Positions 7,399-16,096 of a stretch of DNA of 48,551 nt are shown piece after piece (positions within the stretch are counted from its first letter, which is position 1; the number at the start of each line of letters is the position of its first letter). The translations under genes and the position numbers were made by a program. This DNA comes from an uncultured Opitutales bacterium (GTDB lineage Bacteria > Verrucomicrobiota > Verrucomicrobiia > Opitutales > Intestinicryptomonadaceae). The DNA lies in contig URJJ01000016.1 in NCBI GenBank assembly GCA_900548185.1, positions 1-48,551 on the forward strand, read 5' to 3'. The notes beneath the pieces were generated by a model. The model was given only the letters and a program-made list of their open reading frames with translations, ran no database searches and was not told the DNA's origin.

Positions 7399-9147
7399 AT
7401 GATGAAAAAATCCGAAATCGCAAGGTTCCTCGCGCCGGCCCTGCTCTCCGCCGCGATGTCCGCCTCCTGCACGGGCCTCACGCAGTCCGAAACGGCCGCC
7501 GCCGTGACAAACCCGATAGACATAAACTACCGCTTCTCGATGATAAAAAACGAGCCGCCGCGCCGCGAGGCCGCCGACCCCGAAATAGTGCTGTATAAGG
7601 ACAGGTACTACCTGTTCGCATCCAAGTCGGGCGGATACTGGAGCTCCCCGGACCTCAAAAGCTGGCGCTACATAAAATTCCCGGAGGGCTTCCCGACGGA
7701 AAACTACGCCCCGACTGCGGAAGTCATAGACGGCGACCTCGTGTTTTTCACCTCGGGCCACGACACATTCTGGAAGTCCTCCGACCCCGAGGGCGGAAAA
7801 TGGGAGCGCATCCCCACAAAATACCCGCGCCGCGACACCGACCCGGACCTCTTCAGGGACGACGACGGCCGCGTTTACATCTACTGGGGATGCTCGCCCA
7901 AAGACCCGATAATGGGGGCGGAAATAGACCCCAAAGACGGCTTCAAAATCATCGGTGAGCCGGTAGAGCTGATAGGCCACGGCTTCAAGACAAACGGCTG
8001 GGAAAAGCCGGGCGCAAACAACGAGGAGGACAAGGCCGGCTGGAACGAGGGCGCAAACATGATAAAGCACGGGGGCAAATACTACCTCCAGTTTGCGGCC
8101 CCCGGAACGCAGTGGCGCAGCTACGGCGACGGCTACTACGTCTCAGACAGGCCGCTCGGCCCCTTCAAATACGCGCCGAACAGCCCGTTTTCAATAAAGC
8201 CCGGCGGATTCGTCGGCTCGGCGGGGCACGGGGCGACTTTCAGGGACAGGCACGGCAACTACTGGCACGTCGCCTCAATGCTCGTGGGCGTGCGCCACGG
8301 CTTTGAACGCCGCCTCGGACTCTTCCCGACATTCTTCGACCGCGAAGGGCGCATGTATTCCGTGACCGAAATGACCGACCGTCCATTCGCAATCCCCGAC
8401 AGAAAGATGGACTTTTCGCGCGACAGCCTCTCAACCGGCCTCGTCCTCCTGTCCTTTAAAAAGCCCGTCTCCGCCTCCTCCCAAAAGGGCGCCCTCGCCC
8501 CGGAAAACGCGGTTGACGAAAAGATAGAAACCTGGTGGAGCGCCGAAACCGGGCGCAAGGGCGAACGCCTCCAGATAGACCTCGGCCGCCCCGCCTCCGT
8601 GCACTCCGTTCATGTGAACTTCGCAGACGAGGGCTTTGATGTGTACGGCGACGCACCCGCGCCCGTGTACCGCTACAAAATTCTGGCCTCCCAAGACGGG
8701 AAAAGCTGGCAGACCGTCGCGGACAAGTCGCAGAATTCCTCCGACGCCCCGCACACCCTCGTAAACCTGAAAAGGCCCGCAAAGGCGCGCTACATAGCGA
8801 TAGAAAACGCGGCCGACCTGGACGGCGGCCAGTTCTCGCTGTCGGGCCTGCGCGTGTTCGGAAAGTCCGACATCCCCGCCCCGAAACAGGTCTCCGGACT
8901 AAGGGCGGCGCGCGGAACGGACGACAGGCGGAACATTGAAATCTCCTGGAACCCTTCGGAGGGCGCCGAGGGATACGTGCTGCGCTGGGGCGTGGAAAAG
9001 GACAGGCTGCACAATGCCCGCACCCTGCGCGAAACGTCCGTCAAAGGCTCGTTTTTAAATGTCGGCCAGCCGTACTTTTTCACGGTCGAGCCGTTCAATG
9101 CCGGGGGGTTCGGGAAGCCCTCGCAGGCGGTACACGTGGCCCCCTAG
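7399..9147 (+). CDS. Secreted glycoside hydrolase family 43 with CBM32 and FN3 domains
   Basis: About 582 residues. The N-terminus (MMKKSEIARFLAPALLSAAM, then SASC) is an export signal, possibly lipoprotein type, though SAS is a poor lipobox. Residues ~55-345 form the GH43 five-bladed propeller. The three catalytic acids lie in AADPEIVLYKDRYYLF (Asp60, base), DTDPDLFRDDDGRVYIYWG (Asp148 region, pKa modulator) and GWNEGANMIKHGGKYYLQF (Glu217, acid). Residues ~355-485 are an F5/8 type C (CBM32-like) domain with WWSAETG and a QIDLGRPASV strand. The end is a fibronectin III domain. GH43 enzymes cleave arabinan, xylan or galactan side chains; the exact substrate is not readable here. No SD is visible. 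A terminator follows at 9224. Confidence 0.88.
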   Translation: MMKKSEIARFLAPALLSAAMSASCTGLTQSETAAAVTNPIDINYRFSMIKNEPPRREAADPEIVLYKDRYYLFASKSGGYWSSPDLKSWRYIKFPEGFPTENYAPTAEVIDGDLVFFTSGHDTFWKSSDPEGGKWERIPTKYPRRDTDPDLFRDDDGRVYIYWGCSPKDPIMGAEIDPKDGFKIIGEPVELIGHGFKTNGWEKPGANNEEDKAGWNEGANMIKHGGKYYLQFAAPGTQWRSYGDGYYVSDRPLGPFKYAPNSPFSIKPGGFVGSAGHGATFRDRHGNYWHVASMLVGVRHGFERRLGLFPTFFDREGRMYSVTEMTDRPFAIPDRKMDFSRDSLSTGLVLLSFKKPVSASSQKGALAPENAVDEKIETWWSAETGRKGERLQIDLGRPASVHSVHVNFADEGFDVYGDAPAPVYRYKILASQDGKSWQTVADKSQNSSDAPHTLVNLKRPAKARYIAIENAADLDGGQFSLSGLRVFGKSDIPAPKQVSGLRAARGTDDRRNIEISWNPSEGAEGYVLRWGVEKDRLHNARTLRETSVKGSFLNVGQPYFFTVEPFNAGGFGKPSQAVHVAP

Positions 9148-9223
9148 CCGCAACAGCCGCGCAGGAGCGGGGCCTTCCCCCCACCTGCCGCAAAGCTCCT
9201 CAACACCCTGAATGCGGGCAAAA

Positions 9224-9253
9224 GCCGGCGCAAAAATAGCGCCGGTTTTTTTT
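9224..9253 (+). terminator. Rho-independent terminator of the GH43 gene
   Basis: A 7-bp stem (CCGGCGC / GCGCCGG) with a 7-nt loop is followed by eight T. It lies 77 nt after the stop. Confidence 0.85.
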
Positions 9254-9467
9254 ATTTTCCGAACTGGCGGTTCATCCGGGCAAAGACCGCCGCAGAAGCG
9301 AAAACACCCACACAGCCTTCCCGCAAAAAACGCCTGTCCCCCATCCTCCGGCAAATATTGGAGATTAACTGGCAATTTCCGCCATATCCCAACACCCATA
9401 TTTTTTACAATCAATCCATCCAAATCCGGCAATAAAACATCATATCAAAAATATTAAGCCAATATTA

Positions 9468-9498
9468 TTGACATTTTGCTTAATATCCCCTCTAAGAT
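9468..9498 (+). promoter_or_regulatory. Promoter of the PEP-CTERM gene
   Basis: A perfect TTGACA (9468-9473) is followed after 19 bases by TAAGAT (9493-9498), inside a strongly AT-rich stretch (about 9400-9510). Transcription would begin almost at the ATG (9508), giving a leaderless or near-leaderless mRNA, which fits the absence of any SD. The rest of the gap 9254-9467 shows no gene. Confidence 0.5.
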
Positions 9499-9507
9499 TA
9501 TAATAAT

Positions 9508-10464
9508 ATGAAAATGGGAAAAGCAATAACGGCATCATTCGTCCTCGCGCTATCGGCATCGGCCCTTTTTGCGCGCATGGATTTCAACACCGACGGGGAA
9601 GTGATTTCTTCGGACATAACAAAGGCCCAGGAGTCTTGGGGTATATATGTTGCAGACAAGCAAAGCAACATACACGTAAGCGTGGCCGAAGGCGTTTCCA
9701 TTGAAACGGGTTTGATCAGCGTGCGCGGTGAAAATTCTTCAATGACGTTCCTGGGGAACAACAATATAGTATTGGAGGAGCTGATTACATATTCCGACGG
9801 CTCTACCTTCAATATAAAGGATTCCACGCTTACGCTCAGCAGTGGCATAAATATGTTTCCCAACGGCTCCATAAACCTTGTGAACACGCATACGACAGTC
9901 TCTGCGGGGACTATCCACATGTACGATGGTTCGGAAATCACGGTTGACGGCGGCACGTTCAATTCCGCAGAAAAAATCGACTACGAAGGGTCGTTTGTTT
10001 TGAAAAACGGGGCGTCTGCAACATTTGCGAAGGAAGATGAGTATTCCTATAATGCAAAATTTGACCTCACTGTTGGCGCCGGCTGCGAATTCAATTCGGG
10101 TGAATCCCTGAAAATGAACGGCAGCATCACATTGGCTGCCGGCGGGAAAATAAACCTCGGGGCGAGCTCGCGAATACTCGATACCATAACGCTCGTCATG
10201 GACGAATCCCTCGCTGCCGGATCTGCCCTGGACCTATCCGGATTTGAGAACTCAATAAAGTTCGGCGACGAGACGATAACCCTCAGCTCATATGTAAACG
10301 ACATGTTCGTAGTCGATTCAAACATGAACCGCTACAACGTAACCTACGACGACGCAACCGGGGCCTACTACGCCGGAAGCCAGATTCCGGAACCTTCAAC
10401 CTGCGCGGCCGCATTCGGCGCCCTCGCCCTAGGGCTTGCGGCATACGCCAGAAAGAGGCGGTAG
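9508..10464 (+). CDS. PEP-CTERM sorted surface protein with beta-solenoid body
   Basis: A 318-residue exported protein. It has a signal peptide (MKMGKAITASFVLALSASALFA). The body is rich in Ser, Thr, Asn and Gly, with repeated short strands such as GSTFNIKDSTLTL and GSEITVDGGTF that suggest a beta-helix. The C-terminus has the PEP-CTERM sorting signal: IPEPSTC, a hydrophobic helix and the basic end YARKRR. Such proteins are handled by exosortase and an exopolysaccharide-linked surface system; no exosortase is in this window. The gene is visibly more AT-rich than its neighbours. Both possible starts (9508 and 9514) lack an SD. Specific role unknown; adhesion or matrix function is an inference. 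Confidence 0.85.
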   Translation: MKMGKAITASFVLALSASALFARMDFNTDGEVISSDITKAQESWGIYVADKQSNIHVSVAEGVSIETGLISVRGENSSMTFLGNNNIVLEELITYSDGSTFNIKDSTLTLSSGINMFPNGSINLVNTHTTVSAGTIHMYDGSEITVDGGTFNSAEKIDYEGSFVLKNGASATFAKEDEYSYNAKFDLTVGAGCEFNSGESLKMNGSITLAAGGKINLGASSRILDTITLVMDESLAAGSALDLSGFENSIKFGDETITLSSYVNDMFVVDSNMNRYNVTYDDATGAYYAGSQIPEPSTCAAAFGALALGLAAYARKRR

Positions 10465-10475
10465 GCGCGCATGGC

Positions 10476-10509
10476 GGGGGCTTTTCCAATGGGAAGGCCC
10501 CCTTTTTTT
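10476..10509 (+). terminator. Rho-independent terminator of the PEP-CTERM gene
   Basis: A stem of GGGGGC plus TTCC against GGAA plus GGCCCCC, with a small bulge and an AATG loop, is followed by seven T. It begins 12 nt after the stop. Confidence 0.8.
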
Positions 10510-11145
10510 ATGCGCACTTCCGGCGGCGCGCGGCATTGTTCCCCCAAATGGCCGCCAAGAGCGCATTTGCGCTGGCGCGGGATATGGTGCAGGCATGGGA
10601 GATTTTTTGCGGGCCGACTTCACGCCGCCCCTCCTGCGGCGCCAGCCTGCAAAAAGACAAAAAGAGTCTGGCATAGATTAGAATGCCCCGGAAGAAACGA
10701 AGTCGGCGTTTCGCGGCAGCCCAGGCGGGCGTTCTCGCTCTGTACAATTTTCATCCCCCGTCCCCGCGTTCCCTTCCCTTACCCATGCCAGACCCAACAA
10801 AAAAGTCTTTCAGGCATCCTAAGCGCGTTCCGGAGCGGAAAGACGGTTTCATCGTTAGGTTTCAGGAAGCCCCATCCCCGATGCGGCGTCGCATGAGAAA
10901 GCCGGGGCTTTAATATGTTTTTAGCCCGATTTTGCGGACCTGCCTTCCCCGTGCGCCTCTTTGAAGCTAATTGCCTTCCAACGCTTGCCGCATCTCAAAT
11001 CCGAAGCTTTGCAAACGGCTTCCGTTCCCGCCTTCAGGCGCAAATAAGCCGCGAAAATCTCCGCCGGACAAAATCCCCCCTGCGCCCGGGCCGCAAAAGG
11101 CGCGCCCTTCCCCGGGGCGCCCATTCCAGGCATTTATTTCGGAAT
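10510..11145 (+). other. Gene-free stretch between two terminators
   Basis: Short overlapping reading frames exist on both strands, but none has an RBS, a recognisable domain or coding-like composition. The only structure seen is a nested hairpin at 10867-10910: a 7-bp outer stem AAGCCCC/GGGGCTT encloses ATGCG/CGCAT. No coding gene is supported here. Confidence 0.5.
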
Positions 11146-11178
11146 AAAAAAACGCCGCATGGCAGAACCCATGCGGCG
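11146..11178 (-). terminator. Rho-independent terminator of ilvD
   Basis: A perfect 10-bp stem (CGCCGCATGG / CCATGCGGCG) is followed on the minus strand by seven T (A run at 11146-11152), 20 nt past the ilvD stop. Confidence 0.88.
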
Positions 11179-11198
11179 AAATTCTAAACCCAAAAGCG

Positions 11199-13025
11199 CT
11201 AGAGCACGCGCACCGCGCCGTCTGCCGCGCTCGCCACGTTTCTGGCGTAGAACAGAAGCGACTTCGACACCTTGCGGTCGCGCACCGGCACATAGCCGCG
11301 CTCCTTCATCTCGGCGCGCCTGGCATCCATTTCGCCCTCGGAAACAACGAGGGATATGGAGCGGCCGGGGATGTCTATATCTATGGTGTCGCCGTCCCTT
11401 ATGAGGGCGATGTCGCCGCCGTCTGCGGCCTCCGGCGAGGCGTGACCGATTGAAAGGCCGCTTGTCCCGCCCGAGAACCTGCCGTCGGTCAGAAGCGCGC
11501 AGAGCTTGCCAAGCCCCATGCTCTTGAGGAAGGTCGTGGGGTAGAGCATCTCCTGCATGCCCGGCCCCCCGCGCGGCCCCTCGTAAAGGATTACAACAAC
11601 GTCGCCCGGCTCTATCTTCCCGCCGAGAATCGCCTTGCTGGCGTCCCCTTCGGAATGGAAAACCTTGGCGGTGCCGCGGAACCTGTGGATGCTCTTATCA
11701 ACCCCGGCGGTCTTTACGATGCAGCCGTCGCGGGCGATGTTCCCGAAAAGGACGGCCAGGCCGCCGTCGAGCGAGAAGGCGTGGGAGGCGTCGCGTATCA
11801 CGCCGGAGACGCGGTCGGCGTCGTTTTTATCGGCGTAAAAGTCCTGCGAGAATGCCTTTATGCTGAACTTTCCGGCGCCGTAGGCGCGGTAGAACTTTTT
11901 CGTCTCCTCGGAGCAGGCGGGGCTCATGATGTCGTAGCGGTCCAGGGCCTCACCAAGCGTGGAGCCCATGACGGAACGCACCGAGAGGTCCAGGAGGCCG
12001 GCGCGGGCTAGCTCGCCCAGAATGCCGTAAACGCCCCCGGCCAGATGGACGTCCTGCACGTGCACGTTCGGGACGCTCGGGGAAACCTTGCACAGGTTCG
12101 GCGTCACGCGCGACAGGGCGTCGATGTCGCGCATAGAAAAGTCGACCCCGCCCTCGCGCGCGATGGCGAGCAGGTGAAGCACGGTGTTGGTGCTTCCGCC
12201 CATGGCGATGTCGAGCTTCATGGCGTTTAAAAACGCGGCGCGGGTCGCCACGGAGCGCGGGAGCAGGGACGCGTTTTCATTGTCGTAATAGTCGAGGGCC
12301 ATCTCGACGATGCGCTTTGCGGCGCGCTCAAAAAGCGACCTGCGCGCCGCGTGGGTGGCCACCAGGGTGCCGTTGCCCGGGAGGGCGAAGCCGATGGCCT
12401 CGGCGAGGCAGTTCATCGAGTTTGCAGTGAACATGCCTGCGCACGAGCCGCACGTGGGGCATGCGGCGCGCTCGATTTCAAGGGAGGCGGCGTCGGAGAC
12501 CCCGGGGTTCGCCCCCGCCACCATGGAGTCAATCATGTCTATATATTTCTCCCCGCCGCCGTCGGACACCTTTGCCGCCTCCATCGGGCCGCCGCTTACG
12601 AATATGGCGGGGATGTTGAGGCGCATGGCGGCCATCATCATGCCGGGGGTTATCTTGTCGCAGTTTGAAATGCATATGAGCGCGTCGGCGCAGTGGGCGT
12701 TCACCATGTACTCGACGGAGTCCGCAATGAGCTCGCGCGACGGCAGCGAATATAGCATCCCGCCGTGGCCCATTGCGATGCCGTCGTCGATTGCTATCGT
12801 GTTGAACTCCTTGGCGATGCCGCCGAATTCCTCTATTTTTTTGCAGACGAACTTCCCCACCTCGTCCAGATGCACGTGCCCGGGCACGAACTGGGTAAAC
12901 GAGTTCGCCACCGCGATTACGGGCTTTTTGAAGTCGCCTTCCTTCACGCCCGTAGCGCGCCAAAGCGAGCGCGCCCCGGCCATGTTTCTGCCCTCAAAGC
13001 TTTTTGTCGAATTGCGTGTGAACAT
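11199..13025 (-). CDS. ilvD: Dihydroxy-acid dehydratase
   Basis: A 608-residue cytoplasmic enzyme that converts 2,3-dihydroxy-isovalerate or -methylvalerate to the 2-keto acids of valine and isoleucine synthesis. IlvD/Edd hallmarks are clear: ISNCDKITPGM (Cys122), ACPTCGSCAGMFTANSMNCLAEA (Cys189, Cys192, Cys195), the metal and lysine-bearing AIDDGIAMGHGGM, and MGGSTNTVLHLLAIA. The cysteine pattern and the length, near the 616 of E. coli IlvD, suggest the [4Fe-4S] form. It stands alone, with no other ilv or leu genes in the window, and diverges from scpB across 59 bases. No SD lies before the ATG. Confidence 0.95.
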   Translation of the reverse strand: MFTRNSTKSFEGRNMAGARSLWRATGVKEGDFKKPVIAVANSFTQFVPGHVHLDEVGKFVCKKIEEFGGIAKEFNTIAIDDGIAMGHGGMLYSLPSRELIADSVEYMVNAHCADALICISNCDKITPGMMMAAMRLNIPAIFVSGGPMEAAKVSDGGGEKYIDMIDSMVAGANPGVSDAASLEIERAACPTCGSCAGMFTANSMNCLAEAIGFALPGNGTLVATHAARRSLFERAAKRIVEMALDYYDNENASLLPRSVATRAAFLNAMKLDIAMGGSTNTVLHLLAIAREGGVDFSMRDIDALSRVTPNLCKVSPSVPNVHVQDVHLAGGVYGILGELARAGLLDLSVRSVMGSTLGEALDRYDIMSPACSEETKKFYRAYGAGKFSIKAFSQDFYADKNDADRVSGVIRDASHAFSLDGGLAVLFGNIARDGCIVKTAGVDKSIHRFRGTAKVFHSEGDASKAILGGKIEPGDVVVILYEGPRGGPGMQEMLYPTTFLKSMGLGKLCALLTDGRFSGGTSGLSIGHASPEAADGGDIALIRDGDTIDIDIPGRSISLVVSEGEMDARRAEMKERGYVPVRDRKVSKSLLFYARNVASAADGAVRVL

Positions 13026-13084
13026 AAATTTTTTTGTTGTGGGGAAATGAAATGACTTTAGAAGTGTAAGGTAAAGTTTTTTTT

Positions 13085-13837
13085 ATGCAATTCAACCTGA
13101 AGAAGATTCTGAAGGCCCTGCTCTTTTCGACAGGCGAATGGCTGTCGATAAAGGACATACAGGCCGTCATTTCGCGCTACCACGAGGAAAACGACGCGGC
13201 CCCCGCGCCCTCCGCCCCGGACGCGCCCGAAGGGTCGCAAAGCGAGATGGACGAGCTGATGGCGCAAGTGCCCACGCTTCTTACGGCGACGCAGATAAGG
13301 GAGGCAATGGACGCCATTTCGGGCGAGCTGGAGGAGTCCGGGGAGGTGTGGAAGATACTCCGCGGGCCGAACGGCTTCAGGCTCTCCGTAGCGCCCGACT
13401 ACGCCGACTGGGTGAGGCTTTTAAGAAACGACCCCCGCCCGCAGAGGCTCTCGCAGGCCGCGCTCGAAACGCTCGCCATAATCGCCTACCGCCAGCCAGT
13501 GACCCGCGCCGAAATAGAGGCCATAAGGGGCGTTGCGGCGGACTCCGCCATAGCCCGCCTCGCCGACAGGGAGCTCGTGCGCATAACCGGCCGGGCCGAC
13601 CTCCCCGGACGCCCGCTCCAGTACGGGACAACGGACGCCTTCCTGGAATTCATAGGGGTCTCGTCAATAGACGAGCTCCCGTCGTCCGACGTGCTCAGCC
13701 CGGGCCAGATATCGGAGTGGATACGCCGCGCGAGCAACCCGCAGCCCGTCAGGGACGGCGACGTCGGCCTGCCGTCCGAGCCGGGCGCGAACGCATCCGG
13801 CGCGCAGCCCGGGCAGGAGGGGGCGGAGGCCGAATAG
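13085..13837 (+). CDS. scpB: Segregation and condensation protein ScpB
   Basis: A 250-residue winged-helix protein that joins ScpA and SMC in the bacterial condensin complex. The second winged helix is well conserved: LSQAALETLAIIAYRQPVTRAEIEAIRGVAADSAIARLADRELV, then GRADLPGRPLQYGTTDAFLEFIGVSSIDELP. Between the N-terminal helix pair and this region sits an Ala/Pro/Glu-rich insert (residues ~36-60), and the C-terminus has a low-complexity Pro/Gly/Glu tail. scpA is not adjacent, which is unusual but seen in some phyla. No SD is visible. pheA follows 82 nt downstream on the same strand. Confidence 0.92.
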   Translation: MQFNLKKILKALLFSTGEWLSIKDIQAVISRYHEENDAAPAPSAPDAPEGSQSEMDELMAQVPTLLTATQIREAMDAISGELEESGEVWKILRGPNGFRLSVAPDYADWVRLLRNDPRPQRLSQAALETLAIIAYRQPVTRAEIEAIRGVAADSAIARLADRELVRITGRADLPGRPLQYGTTDAFLEFIGVSSIDELPSSDVLSPGQISEWIRRASNPQPVRDGDVGLPSEPGANASGAQPGQEGAEAE

Positions 13838-13919
13838 CATTTCCGCCGGACGGGCGGCGGTTTCTGATTTTGCTTTAAAAAACGCCGAAGCCCGCTTTAA
13901 TCGCCAATTTTTTACAATC

Positions 13920-14984
13920 ATGAACAAGGACAAAATAAGAGAGGAAATCGACAGCCTCGACTCGGAAATCCTGAACCTGCTCGAAAGGCGCATATGCTGC
14001 GCGAAGGAAATAGGCAGGATAAAGCTCGAAAAGGGCGAGGATATTTACGCCCCCGGGCGCGAGAGCAAGGTGTTTGAAAACCTCGCCGCAAAAAACGCGG
14101 GCCGCATCAGCGAGACAGCCCTAAAGGCGATTTTCCGCGAGATAATATCGGCCTCGATTTCAGCGGAGAAAAAGCTCCAGGTGGCCTACCTCGGCCCCGT
14201 GGCGACATTCACGCAGCAGGCCGCGATGAAAAGCTTCGGCTCGAGCGTCGAGTACCGCGCCATGCATTCCATTCCGGACATATTCGCCTCGGTGGAGCTG
14301 GGCGAGAGCGACTACGGCGTCCTTCCCATTGAAAACTCCATAGAGGGCGCGGTATTCCACTCCATGGACATGCTCGCAGACAGCTCCCTCAAGATAGTCG
14401 GGCAGATATACCTCCCGATAGAGCAGTGCATAATCTCCCGCGGCAGCCTCGACGAAATCCGCAAGGTGTGCTCCAAGGACCAGGCCATAGGGCAATGCCG
14501 CAACTGGCTGCGCCGCAACCTCGCCCATGCCGACATAGAATACGTCGAAAGCACGAGCCTGGCGGTTAAATACGCCCACGAAAACCCCGAAGTCGCCGCA
14601 ATAGCAAGCGACATCGCGGCCAAGTATTACGACGTCCCGATACTCGAACGCGGAATCCAGGACAAGAAGGACAACGTCACGCGCTTCCTCGTCATCGGCA
14701 AGCACGACACCCCGAGGGCGGAAGGCGTGGAGTACAAGACCAGCGTCGTCCTCTCGCTAAACGACCGCCCCGGCGCCCTGTGCGACATGATAATGCCGTT
14801 CAACCGTTACAACATAAACCTCACCCGCATCGAATCCCGCCCCTCCCGCAAGAAGGCGTGGGACTACATATTCTTCATCGACTTCAAGGGGCACTGGGAG
14901 GACGAAGCGACGCGCAAGGTCTTTGAAGACCTTACCCCGACCCTCCCGATGGTGAAGTGGCTGGGCTCCTACCCCGTAAAATAA
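13920..14984 (+). CDS. pheA: Bifunctional chorismate mutase / prephenate dehydratase (P-protein)
   Basis: A 354-residue enzyme of phenylalanine synthesis. Residues ~1-85 are an AroQ chorismate mutase helix bundle (IDSLDSEILNLLERR...AKEIGRIK). Residues ~87-265 are the prephenate dehydratase domain: VAYLGPVATFTQQAA, GVLPIENSIEGAV and the catalytic TRF in NVTRFLVIG. Residues ~275-354 are an ACT domain with the allosteric motifs RPGAL and ESRPSR, so phenylalanine feedback inhibition is expected. It converts chorismate through prephenate to phenylpyruvate. The ATG at 13920 has no SD. No clean terminator directly follows; a structured region lies downstream. Confidence 0.95.
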   Translation: MNKDKIREEIDSLDSEILNLLERRICCAKEIGRIKLEKGEDIYAPGRESKVFENLAAKNAGRISETALKAIFREIISASISAEKKLQVAYLGPVATFTQQAAMKSFGSSVEYRAMHSIPDIFASVELGESDYGVLPIENSIEGAVFHSMDMLADSSLKIVGQIYLPIEQCIISRGSLDEIRKVCSKDQAIGQCRNWLRRNLAHADIEYVESTSLAVKYAHENPEVAAIASDIAAKYYDVPILERGIQDKKDNVTRFLVIGKHDTPRAEGVEYKTSVVLSLNDRPGALCDMIMPFNRYNINLTRIESRPSRKKAWDYIFFIDFKGHWEDEATRKVFEDLTPTLPMVKWLGSYPVK

Positions 14985-15397
14985 GCGCCGGGCGAAAAGG
15001 CCCCGCACGCATAACGCCCGCCAGTAAACTGCGGCGCATGCCTTGCGCATGCGCCTCAAACGGCGGCTGAGCGGCGGCGGCCTCCGCGCCGGAAGTTTCC
15101 AAATTGCGTTGCAGGCGGGAGGCTTCGCCGCTTGTTTTGAATAAAAGACGTCAAATAGCGCACAGCGCCGTTTCACAGGGGGAGGCGGCGGGGAAAACGT
15201 TGCAACGCGCATAATCCATAAAACGGCGCTGTGCGGTTTTCGCCCCGCCCGGGGCATTCCAGCCCGTGTAAGCGCCGGGGTTTTTTGCCTTTTTGAGATA
15301 TTCCAATCCATGCGAGTCCACAATTTGCATCCGGCTCGGACCCGCGCACGCATTTGCAATGGCTGAAATGTTTCACCGCGCACCAGAAAGCGGAGGC
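14985..15397 (+). other. Structured gene-free region downstream of pheA
   Basis: No coding gene is supported. Several hairpins are packed here: an 8-bp stem GGCGCATG/CATGCGCC at 15033-15055, a 15-bp inverted repeat with arms at 15159-15173 and 15221-15235, the palindrome GCCCCG-CC-CGGGGC at 15242-15255, and a CGGGG followed by six T ending at 15286. The last can pair with either of two upstream C-rich arms. This could be the pheA 3' UTR with a distant terminator or a separate small RNA. Confidence 0.4.
15159..15235. repeat. 15-bp perfect inverted repeat with internal palindrome
   Basis: The left arm 15159-15173 (CGCACAGCGCCGTTT) is the exact reverse complement of 15221-15235. The 47-nt loop contains the 10-bp palindrome CGTTGCAACG. 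The function is unknown. Confidence 0.7.
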
Positions 15398-15426
15398 AAA
15401 AAAAATCCCGCCTGAAACGGGCGGGA
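15398..15426 (-). terminator. Rho-independent terminator of the TM2 gene
   Basis: The stem TCCCGCC/GGCGGGA with a 7-nt loop is followed on the minus strand by eight T (A run 15398-15405), 30 nt past the stop. Confidence 0.85.
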
Positions 15427-15455
15427 CAGACCGGCTGCAAAGCGCATGGAGGCGA

Positions 15456-15701
15456 CTATTCGAGGGGGTTCCCCGCGCCATCCGTTGTGACGTTTATAAT
15501 GTCAAAAATAGCCCAAACCCAGGATATAATCCCCAGCATACCGAAGGAGAGCACTGTTATTAGAAGCTGTATGAGCCCCTGCTTATTGCGCCCCGCATAG
15601 AAGTTGTGAATGCCTAACGCCCCGAGAAAAATCGCAAGGACTATATAAATCAGGCGTGTGTGGCGCGCAGCGGCATTTTTGTTCAAGCTGTCATTTTCCA
15701 T
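15456..15701 (-). CDS. Small TM2-domain membrane protein
   Basis: 81 residues from the chosen ATG (MENDSLNKNAAARH); a start six residues upstream is possible. Two transmembrane helices are clear: LIYIVLAIFLGALGIHNFYAG and LIQLLITVLSFGMLGIISWVWAIFDIINV. Together with the GALGIHNFYAGR turn and the closing WAIFDII they make the TM2 domain pattern. TM2 proteins are widespread small inner-membrane proteins of unknown biochemical role. It is monocistronic with its own terminator. No SD is seen. Confidence 0.8.
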   Translation of the reverse strand: MENDSLNKNAAARHTRLIYIVLAIFLGALGIHNFYAGRNKQGLIQLLITVLSFGMLGIISWVWAIFDIINVTTDGAGNPLE

Positions 15702-16037
15702 ACAAAAAGAAAAGTGCAAAATTCGCGGAAAGGCAAGTTAAAACCGCCCAGTTCCCACATGCAAACAGCGTGCGAACCGAGCAGGCCGTTTGCCGCGGCG
15801 TGAGATTTAAAAGCATGGCTACATCTTGCCATTTAATAGAAGGCCGCCGCCCGCCCGGAAGTTCCGCCGGGCTCCCCCCTTTTGCCGGAATGAACCGCCC
15901 TGCAAACCCGTTATTTTCCAGAAAAGTTAATGGCGGCATTTGCAGGCGGGCGCGCCACACTGAACCTTCAAATCCGGCAGGCGGCCCCCCATGCCGCAGC
16001 GCCGTCCGGCTCCGCCTGCGGGCCTTGCAGCGGGCGC
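15702..16037. other. Gene-free stretch upstream of the TM2 gene
   Basis: The region should hold the TM2 promoter, but no convincing -35/-10 pair was found. Short overlapping frames have no RBS and no recognisable domain. Nothing else is seen. Confidence 0.4.
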
Positions 16038-16065
16038 AAAAAATCCCGGGAAGGCATCCCGGGAT
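16038..16065 (-). terminator. Rho-independent terminator of the permease-ROK kinase operon
   Basis: The 9-bp stem ATCCCGGGA/TCCCGGGAT with a 5-nt loop is followed on the minus strand by six T, 31 nt past the ROK gene stop. Confidence 0.87.
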
Positions 16066-16096
16066 CTGAATTCAGGCCATTTGGAAGGCGGCCGCG

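Noticed and set aside
10867..10910. Nested hairpin as a riboswitch
   Set aside because: No gene follows on the plus strand and no known riboswitch consensus was recognised; it is kept only as a note.
10436..10913. Several short plus-strand frames after the PEP-CTERM gene
   Set aside because: They run through or overlap the terminator at 10476-10509, lack an RBS and resemble no protein.
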